NCBI GenBank assembly: GCA_019054805.1
Contig: JAHQIY010000006.1
Span: 1,054,001 to 1,118,000, forward strand
Length of the DNA: 64,000 nt
Direction: 5' to 3'
Origin: Brachionus manjavacas
Lineage: Eukaryota; Rotifera; Eurotatoria; Ploima; Brachionidae
Position 1 is the first letter of the stretch, and the number at the start of each line of letters is the position of its first letter. Shown here in pieces: positions 10,755-21,128 of this stretch. The position numbers and the translations under genes were made by a program. The notes below the pieces were generated by a model. It was not told where the DNA came from. It made no database searches and worked only from the letters and a program-made list of their open reading frames with translations.

Positions 10755-12778
10755 TTAGTTTATATTGTTTACAATGATAACTTTGGTATCATCATCTGCA
10801 TCGTCATTAATTTGTGATCGATCAAAAAAATAATCTCTGTTTATTGAATATCTTCTGCTTGTTCTAGGCTCATTTGAATTCCAACTAGCATCCCAATTGC
10901 CAGACTCGTTGGCCCGAAAACTGTTATACTGCTTTGTGGATGTCGAGGAATTGAAACTCGACGAGTTGATTAAATACTGGCTAGTAAGCATAAATTCCTT
11001 GCGAAAAAATTTACGTAGGAAAACGTAATAGACCAGGGGACCATAGAGAGTATAGTAGATAAAGGTTGTCAAATTTAAAATGCATAGTCCATCAACGTTG
11101 TCTCCTATGTTCAAATAGACAAACAACGAACCAACTGATTGGAAAAAACAAATTATTCCAAGAAATAGGCAGTATAGATAAAAAGAGCGATTCACTTAAC
11201 AAAAAAAATTATTAAAAATGTTCTTCAATTTCATCTAATTTACTTGGAAGAGGAAATTTTTCTTTTAATTTTGTATACGGAAGAATGTAAATGACAAAGT
11301 ATATCTAAAAAAGAAGATTTTTTAATTATTTATTAGAAATGATCAACAAAAATATACAATTGTGAATATTGTGCTAGATACAAACCAGAATATCATTCCG
11401 CCGAGGCCAAAAAGGTCATAGAAATGTGATGTCTGGTCTTTAATAACATAGTGTTTATCTGGAAACACAAACTCCAAACAAGCCTTTGAAATTAGGATTT
11501 TAAAATTTTTATCTATCTTTGTTGGTGCATTTACTTGAATTGAAATGTACAATAATGAAATGGGCATTGTCAACGATATGATTCTGAATATGCTCTTGTG
11601 GCTTTCAAGTCTAGCAAAAAAAATGCCGAAAAATACCACTGATAATTCGGTACCCAGCTGACTAAATCTTATAATCAACCAGGAAACCTTGAAACCAAAA
11701 TTTAGTTTTAAATTTCAAAATTTTTTCAAAGAAATTATTTTTTTTTTTTTCAATCAAAAATTTTCTATTTCTCAAAAGTGGAGATTTAAGCTTTTAAAAT
11801 TTTTTTAAACATCAATTTCCTGCTCTTGGAATTTAAATTTTAGCAGAACTAAAAAGTGAATACTCTAGTTTCAAAATTTTTTTTTCATGTTAAAATTTAA
11901 TAATTTCAAACAAATTTTGAAATTTAATTAATTCGCTTATTCAACCATAATTGAAAAATTTGAAATTTAGGGGAAAATGCTGGAAATAAGCTTCGATTTA
12001 CCTTAATCCCGGAAAGGAAGTAATTAAGCCTTTTGGACATACACATAGTTACTTAATAACTAAAAATTTAGTCAAAGATTAAAAAAACTAATTTTGAACT
12101 TCTAGATTAAATTTTTATTAGAAATTTTATCATTCTGTTCTGTTTTGTTATACTGAATTTCACAAAGCCTAATAGAACAAGGTATTATTTTTATTGAAAA
12201 GCTTAAATTTTTGGACTGGAAAATTGAAGATTTTTTATCTTGATTTTTTTATATTTTATATTTCTTAATATTATTATAACTTTTATTTAATTTTTATTAT
12301 TCTAAAGTGAGGAGATTCAAACAGAAAATAATAATGCTTACCTTATTGATGATTTGCCCCTTAAAACTATTTGGTTTGATGAATATACTAATCAAGCATC
12401 GACTAAAAGACAATATTGACAGTGCTAAAATCTGAAAAAAGCAGTATTTTTTAGTTAAAAAAATAAATTTGATTTAATTTTTTATTTACCAAATGATAAA
12501 ATACTTTGATTATAGGAAAATTTAGTTTTTTTAATTTTTGATTCATTTGGATTCTTTTGGCTAGCAAAAATAAAGTAAATATAACATTGGGTACTAGGAG
12601 CACAACATCCCATAAAAAAAGCCTTTGAATTTAATTTTAATTAATAGGTGTTTTATTTTTGCTTTTTATACCCTTCGGCCACAGTGTAAGTCTGAATGCG
12701 GAGACAAAAAGGCACAAAATTAGCCGGATACCATGATCCATTATCGGGTGGATCATTTTTAAAATTTGTTGAATTCAT
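10755..12778 (-). CDS. TPRA1: TPRA1 orthologue (transmembrane protein adipocyte-associated 1 / GPR175-like), six exons
   Basis: Seven-transmembrane orphan-receptor-like protein of about 386 aa (vertebrate TPRA1 is about 370). Exons, from the 5' end on the minus strand: 12778-12672, 12622-12490, 12431-12342, 11687-11358, 11304-11244, 11194-10755. Every junction has GT and AG and keeps frame. Four introns are 49-58 bp and one is 654 bp. Family blocks appear in order: LFLWDVVLLVPN, ILALSILSFSRCLISIF, VSWLIIRFSQLGTELSVV, LFGLGGMIFWFVSS, YILPYTKLKEK, RSFYLYCLFLGII, TTFIYYTLYGPLVYYVFLRK, then a Ser/Asn-rich cytoplasmic tail. The start ATG (12778) matches the family's N-terminal length of about 48 residues before TM1. 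A CTAG eleven bases upstream could end a 5'UTR intron. The ligand is unknown. TSEN54 lies head to head 450 bp away. Confidence 0.9.
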
Positions 12779-12881
12779 TTCTTTGTTATCTAGAAAAAAA
12801 AATCTTTATGCTGTTTAAAGATCACCTGATAGGCGTAAACACACACTAAATTGAAAATAATTAAAATTATGAAACTCTGAT

Positions 12882-13073
12882 TCAGAATATGCTTTTGAAA
12901 ATATTTAGCATAAAAAAATAACTAAATGCAAATTTAATTTCATATAAAAAATGACAAGGAGCATGTGCTCGAGGTTTATGTGACTCAAAAACCTTTTTTG
13001 ATAAATTTTTATCTAGGATTGAATTTTGTAGATAGCGGAAAACTGTGGGACGTTCATCAGTGAATAAAGCCAT
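12882..13073 (-). CDS. Hypothetical small ORF in the TPRA1-TSEN54 intergenic space
   Basis: A 63-codon frame starts at ATG 13073 (MALFTDERPTVFRYLQNS), with mixed, coding-like composition in its first 45 codons and a hydrophobic, background-like end. It lies between two divergent genes on the same strand as TPRA1 and could be an upstream exon or uORF of TPRA1 or a separate small gene. TPRA1 already has a full-length N-terminus without it. No family recognised. Confidence 0.25.
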   Translation of the reverse strand: MALFTDERPTVFRYLQNSILDKNLSKKVFESHKPRAHAPCHFLYEIKFAFSYFFMLNIFKSIF

Positions 13074-13230
13074 TCAACCGAGCACAAGACTGCGATCTCG
13101 ACTTAACTCACGACTAGCTTGGAACCACAAACCAAGCGTGCTCTTTACAAAAGAACACTTAACTTTGTTTTCCGCTTTCGGAAAGACTTAAAATTTGAGT
13201 AATTTTAAATTGAAAGATTTCAAATTCATC

Positions 13231-14070
13231 ATGGATAGTGAAATAGATCCAAATATACAGTCAGCTAAACATTTATCAACTGGAGTGTGGCTATCGGAGC
13301 GTAATCATGTTCGATTAATAAAAGTAAAAGGAAAATTTATTCACACAATGGGATATGTTGACGACAAATGTGACATTCTTTATCCAGAAGAAGCACTCTA
13401 TTTGCTTGAGACTGTAATGATAGAATAAAATTCATAATTTTTTTGTTTATCTTTTTTTTCTTAGTCAAATATTCTTATCTATTTAGAAAATGAAGATGAT
13501 CAGATACCTATGAGTGTTCAGCAGTGCTATGAGCTTTTTTTTAAAAATGATGATCTAAGTCTGAATGACTATAAGATATATAAATCATTAATTCGTCATG
13601 GATATATAGTGAGACGGGTTGAACGAGAAGCCTTAAGTGAATTGAGCAAAGAAGAAAATAAGACAATCAATGAAATTAAGGGCCCTATAATAAACAAACA
13701 AAATCATGGTCTATTGAACAAATCTGAAATTTTTCAAAAACTAAACAGCCTTATTTCGAATGTGTCCGAGATGGAGATGTATGTAAAAGTGAAGGACAGG
13801 GTAAAAACAAGCAATTTTCGTTTCTTTTTCCAAGTCTATCAGCCAAATAAATCTTTTAGAAAATCTAAACCTCAAATTAAGCCTTCATACAGAATTGTTA
13901 CTCGATGCAATTGTGGAACTTTTAACCAGTTGACATTACCTACTTTAAATGATCTAATTCAATTGAGGCAAAGTGACGGTGTCCTGAGACTTTTTGCGTT
14001 TGTTAATGATTCGAATGATGTTATGTTTTATTCATTAAATCAAAATTTTAATTTACCTTTTGTGGCTTAA
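13231..14070 (+). CDS. TSEN54: tRNA-splicing endonuclease subunit Sen54 (TSEN54), two exons
   Basis: Non-catalytic structural subunit of the heterotetrameric SEN complex that cleaves pre-tRNA introns in the nucleus. Exon 1 is 13231-13413; a 51-bp intron (GTAATG...TTCTTAG) follows; exon 2 is 13465-14070, phase 0, 262 aa. The N-terminal Sen54 domain is clear: HLSTGVWLSERNHVRLIKVK, GKFIHTMGYVD, LYPEEALYLLE, then across the junction MSVQQCYELFF, DYKIYKSLIRHGYIVRRVE. The C-terminal domain ends with DGVLRLFAFVNDSNDVMFYS and LPF. The long linker found between the domains in vertebrates (about 526 aa in total) is almost absent, so this is a compact form. The first ATG in frame is 13231, since the frame upstream has no ATG. 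Divergent from TPRA1. Confidence 0.93.
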
Positions 14071-14129
14071 TAAAATTTGGAATTTTTTTTTTAAATCGAT
14101 TTCAAATGAACAGTTATTTGAATTTAAGA

Positions 14130-14425
14130 ATAAAAAAATTAAAAATTTTATTTGTGTTTCTGCTAATAACTTGCCATTTATGCTGTTAAATCCTGAGATG
14201 AAAATTTTTGCTGATGACACGACAAAAAGTCTTTCAGAAAAGAATTTAGTAACAGTTCTTAAAAATTTTTGAAAAAAACAGTGAAAGTCTTAGTAATTGG
14301 TGTTTTTACAAAATTGTTATTAATTTGTCAAAAATCTTTTATCCATCATGTTCTGGATAAATAAATTTTTGTGGATAGAATTTTCCTAAAGATCACCTAC
14401 TAAAGATCGGTGGAGAATATAAAAA
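14130..14425 (+). pseudogene. RT palm-motif fragment of a non-LTR retrotransposon
   Basis: The plus strand reads NNLPFMLLNPEMKIFADDTTK, i.e. the INDLP...K[I/L][Y/F]ADDT motif (RT motif C with catalytic DD), then SLSEKNLVTVLKNF. Beyond a stop, weak similarity to the region after the palm continues to about 14420. It starts about 60 bp after the TSEN54 stop codon, so a 5'-truncated LINE has landed in that gene's 3' flank. It is CR1-like in the ADDT form. Confidence 0.65.
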
Positions 14426-14724
14426 ATGAAAATTAAAATCATTTAAAATTCAAGTTTGATTTTTGATCTTTACTCATTTAGTTCTGTTGGATTTTAAAAT
14501 AGATCTTAATCTAAATTTTATAGGCTGTCAGTATTTAACGCAATAAAATTAGTAAAATTACCACAAATTTATATAGAAAATCAACAAAAATTATAAATTT
14601 TTATCTCTTTCTCTTTTTTCCCAATTGTAAATAAAACAATTAAATTAATGAAAACATAGTACAAAAAATTTTCTTTAAATTTATTAATATTAATTTTTTT
14701 AGAATTGATGAACTTCAATGATAT

Positions 14725-14995
14725 TGGCATGGATATACAAGCCAAAGCGAGAATAAAAAAAGGAAACAAGGTAGTGCCTACAACATCAACCAGCGGAGTG
14801 TATTTAGAACGAAAAGAATGCCATACTTGAATCTGAAGAAGATTCGGATAAAGAACTTGAACAAGCTCCAACATCATATAAAAGACACAAGCCGAATGAT
14901 CCAGCTTTATCAATAGAGAATATTTGTAAAACTTGTAATGCCCCAATGAAGAAAAAAGAGGTTTTTATTGCCCAAATGGTTGTACTAGGAAAAAA
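14725..14995 (+). pseudogene. Frameshifted zinc-ribbon-type fragment, probably transposon-derived
   Basis: The plus strand gives IQAKARIKKGNKVVPTTSTS, then (after a shift near 14822) ESEEDSDKELEQAPTSYKRH, KPNDPALSIENICKTCNAPM and, after a one-base deletion in a T-run, YCPNGCTRKKN then stop. CxxC followed by YCPNGC looks like a C-terminal zinc-binding pair such as those that end several DNA-transposon proteins. A minus-strand frame over 14581-14946 is judged a shadow. Family not identified. Confidence 0.4.
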
Positions 14996-15000
14996 AATTA

Positions 15001-15926
15001 AATTTTTTGATATTTTTTTTTTTTTTTATTTACTAAAAATATTTTTTATTATTGATTAATTGGAAAAATTATTTTTTTTTGGGTATTCTTACTATTTTTA
15101 TTAATTTTATATAAAAAAATTGACACAAAAGTAATATTATTACTTTTTTATATATTTATGGGTTTTTTACTATTTCTGTGGAATTTTTACTAAAAATATT
15201 GTGCCAAAATATTAAGAGTCAATTTTATATAACTTATAGTATTTCTTTAATTGATAACAAAAAAGGCCTACCCAGTCAACCCAAAAAAATAATGAAAAAT
15301 CAATGATTCTTAAAAAAAAAACATTGGAAAATCATTGAAGGATCTTATGATGAAATTTTGAGGAAGAAAGGCATTTAAGAATTTTTACTTAGATAATCAT
15401 CATTCATTATAATTCAATTTTTATGTTTTTTTATTTTTTAATAAAATATTTTTAATAAATTTTTCGCTAAATTTAATACAAAAATATAAAATTTAATAGA
15501 ATTAAATAATTTTTTTATTTTTTAAGTTGCATCTAGAACAAATGTTAAATAGTGGGAATCGAATCGAATCAATATCAAATACAATCAAAGAAAAGAAAAT
15601 ATTTAGATATTTTTACTCGAGATTAATTAATAGCTTTGTCACCAAGAGATCAATATTGAAATATTCTACATTTAAGCTTTTAATTTTTAATAATTTTAAT
15701 TTAATTTTTTACAGATTTTGTAAAAAAAAATTAAAAGATCAAAATCTATATCAAATAAAATTTAAATTTTTTTTTATTTTAATTTAAGTGATATAATTTT
15801 AAATTTCTTCAACTAAATTATTTTCATACAATTAAGCTAAATTTTTATTTTACTGAATTTTTTTTGAATTAAAATATGAGGTATAAAAAATTTCAGAATC
15901 AAAGAATAAATTGTAATTTTAAAATT
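15001..15926. other. AT-rich spacer between the zinc-ribbon fragment and UTP23
   Basis: Mostly homopolymeric A/T. One 86-codon plus frame (15527-15787) has a short less-biased start (HLEQMLNSGNRIESISNTIK) and then background composition. It is not accepted as a gene. Confidence 0.4.
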
Positions 15927-16601
15927 TTATTTTTTTTTTGAAAATTGTTGAGTTTTTTTTTTCTTTTTACAAGAAAGTGGATTAGGTTCTTTGGCCTTCT
16001 TTTTTTTGAATATTCGTTTCACCTGAGGTTTTTTCTCATTTAATTTCTTCTTCAATTCCTTGATAACTTTCATTTGGTCCAAGTTCGGAGCCAATTTACC
16101 CTCAAGTTTCTTATTCACCAAATTATCCGATTTTTCAGATGGTTTCTCTAAGTTTATTGCATTGTGCGATATAATCATCAAAGGTGTCCCAGGCACACTG
16201 CGCACAATTTCTTTCAAGCTGTCACTTTGAGTTGCAACTATGAATTTTGTGTCACCTGATTCTGAGATCAAATTTTTGAAACACTTTTCTGAACTAACGA
16301 AATTTCGTTTGTGTTTGCATTCGGCTACTTGGTATTGTTTTAAAATTAACATGGCACCGCGCGTTGGTTTCCCCAGAATTTCAGTCTCATGTATGGCGCA
16401 TTTGGTGGTCCATAACTTGCATTTGTTATCTTTGACATCGAAAAATTTTGGTAATTGCTCGGCCAGATTGATTTTGCAATTGAGAGCCTCGTTGGCAAAT
16501 GTTCCATCAATCAGGACATTGAATAACTTGGTGTCAAAGTTAAAATTTGCTTTATAATATTTTAGAACACGTTTGGTGTGCTTGTGCCGCCGGATTTTCA
16601 T
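15927..16601 (-). CDS. UTP23: UTP23, small-subunit processome rRNA-processing factor
   Basis: Nucleolar PIN-like protein of the SSU processome, needed for early 18S rRNA maturation and snR30/U17 release. Single exon, 224 aa (human UTP23 is about 249). Landmarks: N-terminal MKIRRHKHTKRVLKYY; PIN core LIDGTFANEAL; then a CCHC zinc-finger set in KCAIHET, YQVAECKHKRNF and SSEKC; the PIN-type FIVATQSDSLKEIVRSVPGT; PLMIISHNAINLEKPS; and the family-specific C-terminal PNPLSCKKKKK basic tail. Start at 16601 chosen because MKIRR is the conserved N-terminus. An AATAAA overlaps the stop region (about 15926-15931 on the minus strand), so a very short 3'UTR is possible. Identification is secure from the end-to-end motif order. 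Confidence 0.93.
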   Translation of the reverse strand: MKIRRHKHTKRVLKYYKANFNFDTKLFNVLIDGTFANEALNCKINLAEQLPKFFDVKDNKCKLWTTKCAIHETEILGKPTRGAMLILKQYQVAECKHKRNFVSSEKCFKNLISESGDTKFIVATQSDSLKEIVRSVPGTPLMIISHNAINLEKPSEKSDNLVNKKLEGKLAPNLDQMKVIKELKKKLNEKKPQVKRIFKKKKAKEPNPLSCKKKKKTQQFSKKK

Positions 16602-17918
16602 TGTCTTTTTAATTTTTTAAATTTCTAAATTTCTAAATTAATTTTATTATTTTGGAATTTTTTTAAATTAAAATGAAAAAAAAATTCAATATAAACTCAA
16701 CAAATGAATAAATTGTAATTAATTATTAATTTAAATAAAATTCAATTCACTCCCACCTTGTTTGCATTATTTTTTGGATCTAAAAGTTTATGCATTACTC
16801 TTCGATCATAACTTTTCAAGTTCGAATTATTAACGGTGTCTTAAATTGTCTCAATATTTTTGAGCTAATTACTTTTTGTTCAAAAGTAATAATTATTTAC
16901 CTTAAAAATTCATATAATTTTCATATAATTGTAATTTGCCAAATTTTTTAGCTTTTTTAGTATGACTTTTTAATGAAATGAAATATCAGGCTCGAATTTG
17001 GTGGATATCTTGGGCTAAGTTTTGGCAATTTGAAGTTCATGATCATGATCACATGATTAAAACTTAATAAATTAAAATCTTTATAAAGTAATGAAATTAA
17101 TTTTTATATTTTAAGAAGCTAATTGATCTTTAATTTATTTTTATTAATTTTAAAATTTTAAAAAAAAATTTAAAATCCACATTAAGGTATCCAAATTCTG
17201 GCTTTAAATAATATCTTAATATTAATTAAAATATATTACAGCTAAACAAATTTAAATTTTGTATTGCAAAGTTTCAAAATATTAATTTAGGTTTTATTTT
17301 ACTTTAGATAAAAAATTCATATAATTCATATTATTAAAGACTGAAAAAATCATGTTTAATAAAGTTGCCATTTATTATTTAAGAAATTTATTTAAAATAA
17401 CTTTTTTTTTTATCAAAAACTAAAAATTTTGATTTGAAATTTACTTTTGATCATAAACTTCAATTTGTCCTAAGTTTTCATATAAAAATACATTTTTAAT
17501 TCTTTTAAGCTATTAAAAAAATGCATTTGAACATTGGAACATTTTGATATGATCTTAGCTAGTTAAAAAAAATATCATGATTTAATTAAAATTTAGAGAT
17601 AAAATTTTCAAATAGTATATCATTCAAAAGCTAAAAGAGAATCGGAGAGAGATTAAAAACATATAAATTTGTATCTAAAAAATAGACAATATTTTTTAAT
17701 TTATTTCCAAAGTTAATTCTGAGATCGAACTTGAATCCTATTTTTTTAAATCGAAATGACTCTTTTCTGTATGTTTTAATTGTTGTTTTTTTTACTTAGT
17801 TGACTTTTTTTTTTAATTTGTACAAAAAAGTTAATGTTTTAATAACACATATGAAAAAACAAAATTATGGGTTTGGTTGAAGTTTAGAAACAAAATTTTA
17901 TGTTTATTATTATTTGGT
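16602..17918. repeat. AT-rich region with an inverted-repeat pair (possible MITE, 17.02-17.48 kb)
   Basis: GGCAATTTGAAGTTCATGAT (about 17024-17043) faces TTTTGATCATAAACTTCAAT (about 17447-17466). The same core flanks 9.5-10.6 kb. The 400 bp between is AT-rich without a gene. The rest of the stretch shows nothing supported. Confidence 0.4.
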
Positions 17919-18760
17919 TTAATTTTTTTTGTTTGAATTACAAAATGTATCCAAAGTTGAAATAACATTGAAAAAGTGCGATGTTTCAAATATTTTTTGA
18001 AACATCGCACTTTTTTGAAAATTTTTTCTTAAATTTTCAAAAAAAAATTTAAGTTAATATTGCAAACATTATCATGTTTGAAATTAAACTCGTTAGTGAA
18101 ATAGAAAGAGTTTAATTTTTATTTTGAAATTTGAAAAAAAATATTGAAAATTCATTTTTAAATTTTAAATTTATTTTTTACTGAGCAAATGCTCCTTCAG
18201 AATAAAAATATATGAAAAAACTAAAAATAAAGTTAAATAATATAAAAAAAGAGAAAAATAATTCATTCAAATTAAAGTTTTTATTAAATTGTTGAAAAAC
18301 TCGGTCTAGTCGGTTAGGCAAACCAAAGTTCACTTATTATCCGAAAAATACTTGTTCCCAGATTTTGTGAACTAGTGGTTCACCCAATTTTTTTGTTCAA
18401 AGTAGAATTAGGATGAATCAAAATAGCTAAGCGACTAGACCTGAAAAACTTTTTTTTCTACTTGTAAAATTTTGACTTCAGTGATAATTTACTTTCGTTT
18501 GGTGCATTTAAAAAAAAAAACTTAATTAATGAAAAATGGAAAACAGAGCGTAGATGATTTTTTAAATTACAAAAATCTTTAAGAATCATCATTTCACAAA
18601 CCCAAAGTCAAAATTTATAAAAAAAGACTAAATTTTTCATGTTTGCAATATTAACTTAAAATTTTTTTTTTTTTGAAACTAAAAAATATTTGAAACATCG
18701 CACTTTTTCAATGTTATTTTAACATTGGATACATTTTGTAATTCAAACAAAAAAAATTAA
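17919..18760. mobile_element. Merlin-like non-autonomous DNA transposon, copy 1 (long terminal inverted repeats)
   Basis: The left end (GTTTGAATTACAAAATGTAT from about 17930, then CCAAAGTTGAAATAACATTG and AAAAAGTGCGATGTTTCAAA) is repeated in inverted orientation at about 18680-18745 with only a few differences, giving TIRs of roughly 85 bp. The interior matches 36.1-37.4 kb, where a DDE fragment of ISXO2/Merlin type is still present, hence the family call. Interior landmarks shared by both copies: a LINE-like hairpin end on the minus strand (18181-18200) and a GGTCTAGTCGGTTAG motif near 18303. Exact termini and TSD could not be fixed because the flanks are T/A runs. Confidence 0.65.
17971..18015. 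repeat. Perfect 20-bp hairpin inside the left TIR
   Basis: AAAAAGTGCGATGTTTCAAA (17971-17990) is followed after TATTT by its exact reverse complement (17996-18015). The right TIR has the left-arm sequence only once, so the second arm is a local inverted duplication specific to this end. Confidence 0.85.
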
Positions 18761-18824
18761 ACAAGATATATATTGGTTTCTAAATGTGTAATCGTTAGTT
18801 CAGACCCTATTTTTTGTTTGACAA

Positions 18825-19235
18825 TATGTAATGCCGATGGATGGGTATTTTCCTGACATTGACACGGATAAGTGAATAGTACTTAAATGATAGTATGCGG
18901 GTGCTTTTTCCTTAATAAATCCCTATGAGACTTATGCAGCCCCGTATGGATGACTTTTTCAGCCAGAGCCTAGAACCAATCAGTTGGTTCTGTTTATGGT
19001 CTGTTGGTCAGCAACCTACTTAAACTAACTTTTTCAGCTGGTTCCGATTATAGAGACACCTATTCGGCACCTCTTCGAAGCAGTACGCCTACTACTTCTA
19101 TCTATTGATATTTATTGAAATATCCAAAAGATTCGAGTTCTTGTTCAGAACCCTGGATGACTTATTCAGTCTTCCTTTAGTTTAACGAGAGACTTAAATC
19201 TTAAGCCGCTCGGATAGAACAAGTAAAAGAAAAAG
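18825..19235 (-). mobile_element. GC-elevated block, candidate LTR of the adjacent gypsy element
   Basis: This 400-bp block is distinctly less AT-rich than its surroundings and lies at the 3' side of the minus-strand gypsy remnant (19.4-21.0 kb), where a 3' LTR is expected. It contains a partial repeat TGGATGACTT[T]TTCAG at about 18947 and 19152. No second LTR, primer-binding site or TSD was found, so the call rests on position and composition only. Confidence 0.3.
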
Positions 19236-19373
19236 TTAAGTTTATTTTTAAAAATATTCTTTATTTCAAATACTGTAATATGTAATTTAAAAAAGTTTAA
19301 AGTTATATTTATGTTAAAATATTAAAATAACGAATGAAGTAATTTTCTTAGGTAATAGAGGAATTTCCATTGA

Positions 19374-19820
19374 TTAAGGACTTTTCCCCGTGAATGGTAA
19401 TATGGTTTCGTCGGGGTCACCGTTATACTTGTTGAAGGAGTCCACTTCCAAGGGGTCCATTTTCCAGTTGTCCGTCGCTAGCCAAATTTTACTTTTAAGC
19501 TCTTACTCTTTGAGCCTTTTCTCTTTTTCCTCAATTTGGTCCGCAAGGTATGAGTTTCTTTGGTTTATTCTTTCAATTACTTCCTTGACCTCGGACACTT
19601 TTAGGAGTGAAGGCTCGAACGTACTGACTCTTCTTTGCCCAACTTGTTGTTCTCTTTCTCTTCTGGCTTCTGCCTTCTTTCTTTCTTTTTCTTATCTTCT
19701 TATCTCTTCCAACCTTTCTTCTTCCACACGTTTCTCATCCTCCAACCGCTGCTTAACCCTTCTTTCCCTTCTCCTTAGCTGACAGTTCTTGCTTTTGCTT
19801 ACCTTGACCTGTTTTGGCAT
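19374..19820 (-). pseudogene. Coiled-coil, highly charged reading frame with two nonsense codons (retrotransposon-associated)
   Basis: From ATG 19820 the minus strand keeps one frame for 149 codons: MPKQVKVSKSKNCQLRRRER, a Lys/Arg/Glu-rich helix (RLEDEKRVEEERLEEIRR), stop, more coiled coil, VSEVKEVIERINQRNSYLAD, a second stop, and MDPLEVDSFNKYNGDPDETI near the end. Composition predicts a long coiled coil. It begins 83 bp after the integrase stop of the gypsy remnant on the same strand, so it could be an extra ORF of that element or a nucleocapsid/gag-like frame from an abutting copy. A plus-strand frame over 19390-19782 is its shadow. Confidence 0.5.
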
Positions 19821-19902
19821 TTTCTAAATAAATTAATGGTAATGATGAGTGTGATATGTCTTATATTTATAGTGTTTTTTGAAAAAATATAACACAAGTT
19901 CT

Positions 19903-21035
19903 TTAATTAACTCTGGGTCTAATTATTCTTCCAAATCTAGTCCTGTAAGCGACATCTTTATTTAATTTCTCAACTCGATCAGGTTCTTTTAATTTAACAT
20001 TATCAACATTTACTATTTTACTCTTTCCATTTGATGTTATCTCTATATTTTCTTCTGACAGAACTTTCGAAATTTCCTAAGGTTCACTCCAGAGATCGTT
20101 CCGTAATTTCTTTTTGAGTCAACTTTTCGTCTGTGGCATATAGACGCGCACAAAATCTCCACTCTTATAAGTACAAGGTTTGTTTTTGTCATAGTGAGTG
20201 AATCGTCCGAATTTTTAAAAATTACATATATTTTAATTGGTTGAAATTTGGAATGAAAGATTTTTGTTAAAAATCAAATTTTTTTATTCAAAAAGAGAAA
20301 AGTATAAAAAATGTAAAATAAGTTAAATTGTCTTTATATTGTTAATAAATTTTCTTTCAAATAAAATGTTTTTCATTTTTCTTATAATAAAATTTATCCA
20401 AAATTGCATTTATCTAATTTAATTTTGAATAAATTATTATAATTTTATTTATATCCAATAAAAAAATAGTAAAAAGAAAATAAAAATCCGGTCGATTTAC
20501 ATTGAATTCACTCAAGATGTATTTTGAATCATATAGTTTTTTAGTAGTATTTGCTTGCTTGCAAATTCGTTCTCTTGCCAATAACCAGTTTTCATGTAAG
20601 TTCCTCATGAACATCGATGGTTCGTAACCAATATTGTAATCGTCAAGATCACCTAGTCTTGGTTCGCGCCATACAGAAGCTTCGGCGGTTCTATATGCGA
20701 ACAGTACCAAAGGAAGGTATATATCCCAGTTGCTTTGGTTTGAATTTGAATATGCTGCTAACATTTTACATAGGCTTTTGATGAATCTTTCTACAAGTCC
20801 GTCACATTTTGGGTTATATGGTGTATTTTAAAATGTTTGAATTTTGTGTATTTTAAAATAATTACAAACGCTCTTCACCAAATTTGATAAAAAATTTCTT
20901 CCTTAATCGCTTAGTAATTTACTTGGTACTGAATGTCTTGTTATTATTTCGTTTATAAACACTTTAGCTATTGATTCTGATGTCTGGTCTGGTAGTGCGA
21001 ATGCTTCAACCCATGGTCTAGTTACATTCTTCACT
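19903..21035 (-). pseudogene. Ty3/gypsy retrotransposon integrase remnant, interrupted
   Basis: On the minus strand, from about 21030: TRPWVEAFALPDQTSESIAK, FINEIITRHSVPSKLLSD then stop then GRNF (the second catalytic Asp block), then YNPKCDGLVERFIKSLCKML (the catalytic Glu region), SNQSNWDIYLPLVLFAYRTA, REPRLGDLDDYNIGYEPS and LLARERICKQANTTKKLYDS. About 290 bp of unrelated AT-rich sequence (about 20212-20500) interrupts it. The C-terminal part then resumes: YDKNKPCTYKSGDFVRVYMP, LKKKLRNDLW, VLSEENIEI, DNVKLKEPDRVEKLNKDVAY and RTRFGRIIRPRVN then stop at 19903. Several stops and a small deletion (the usual residues before REPRLGD are missing) make it inactive. RT and protease regions are absent. 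Confidence 0.85.
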
Positions 21036-21128
21036 TATAACAAAAAGGAGAATTTATGGAAACAGAATAATGGGCCAAAAAGAAATAAAGTTAGTGGTGC
21101 TAAATTTGATTCCAAGTTAAATTTTAAT

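Noticed and set aside
14581-14946. 121-codon minus-strand frame, membrane-like
   Set aside because: The plus strand over the same bases reads a charged protein ending in a zinc-ribbon pattern; the minus frame is its shadow and then background A/T sequence.
19390-19782. 130-codon Ser/Leu-rich plus-strand frame
   Set aside because: It is the antisense of the Lys/Glu/Arg-rich coiled-coil frame on the minus strand and has the Ser/Leu bias expected from that.
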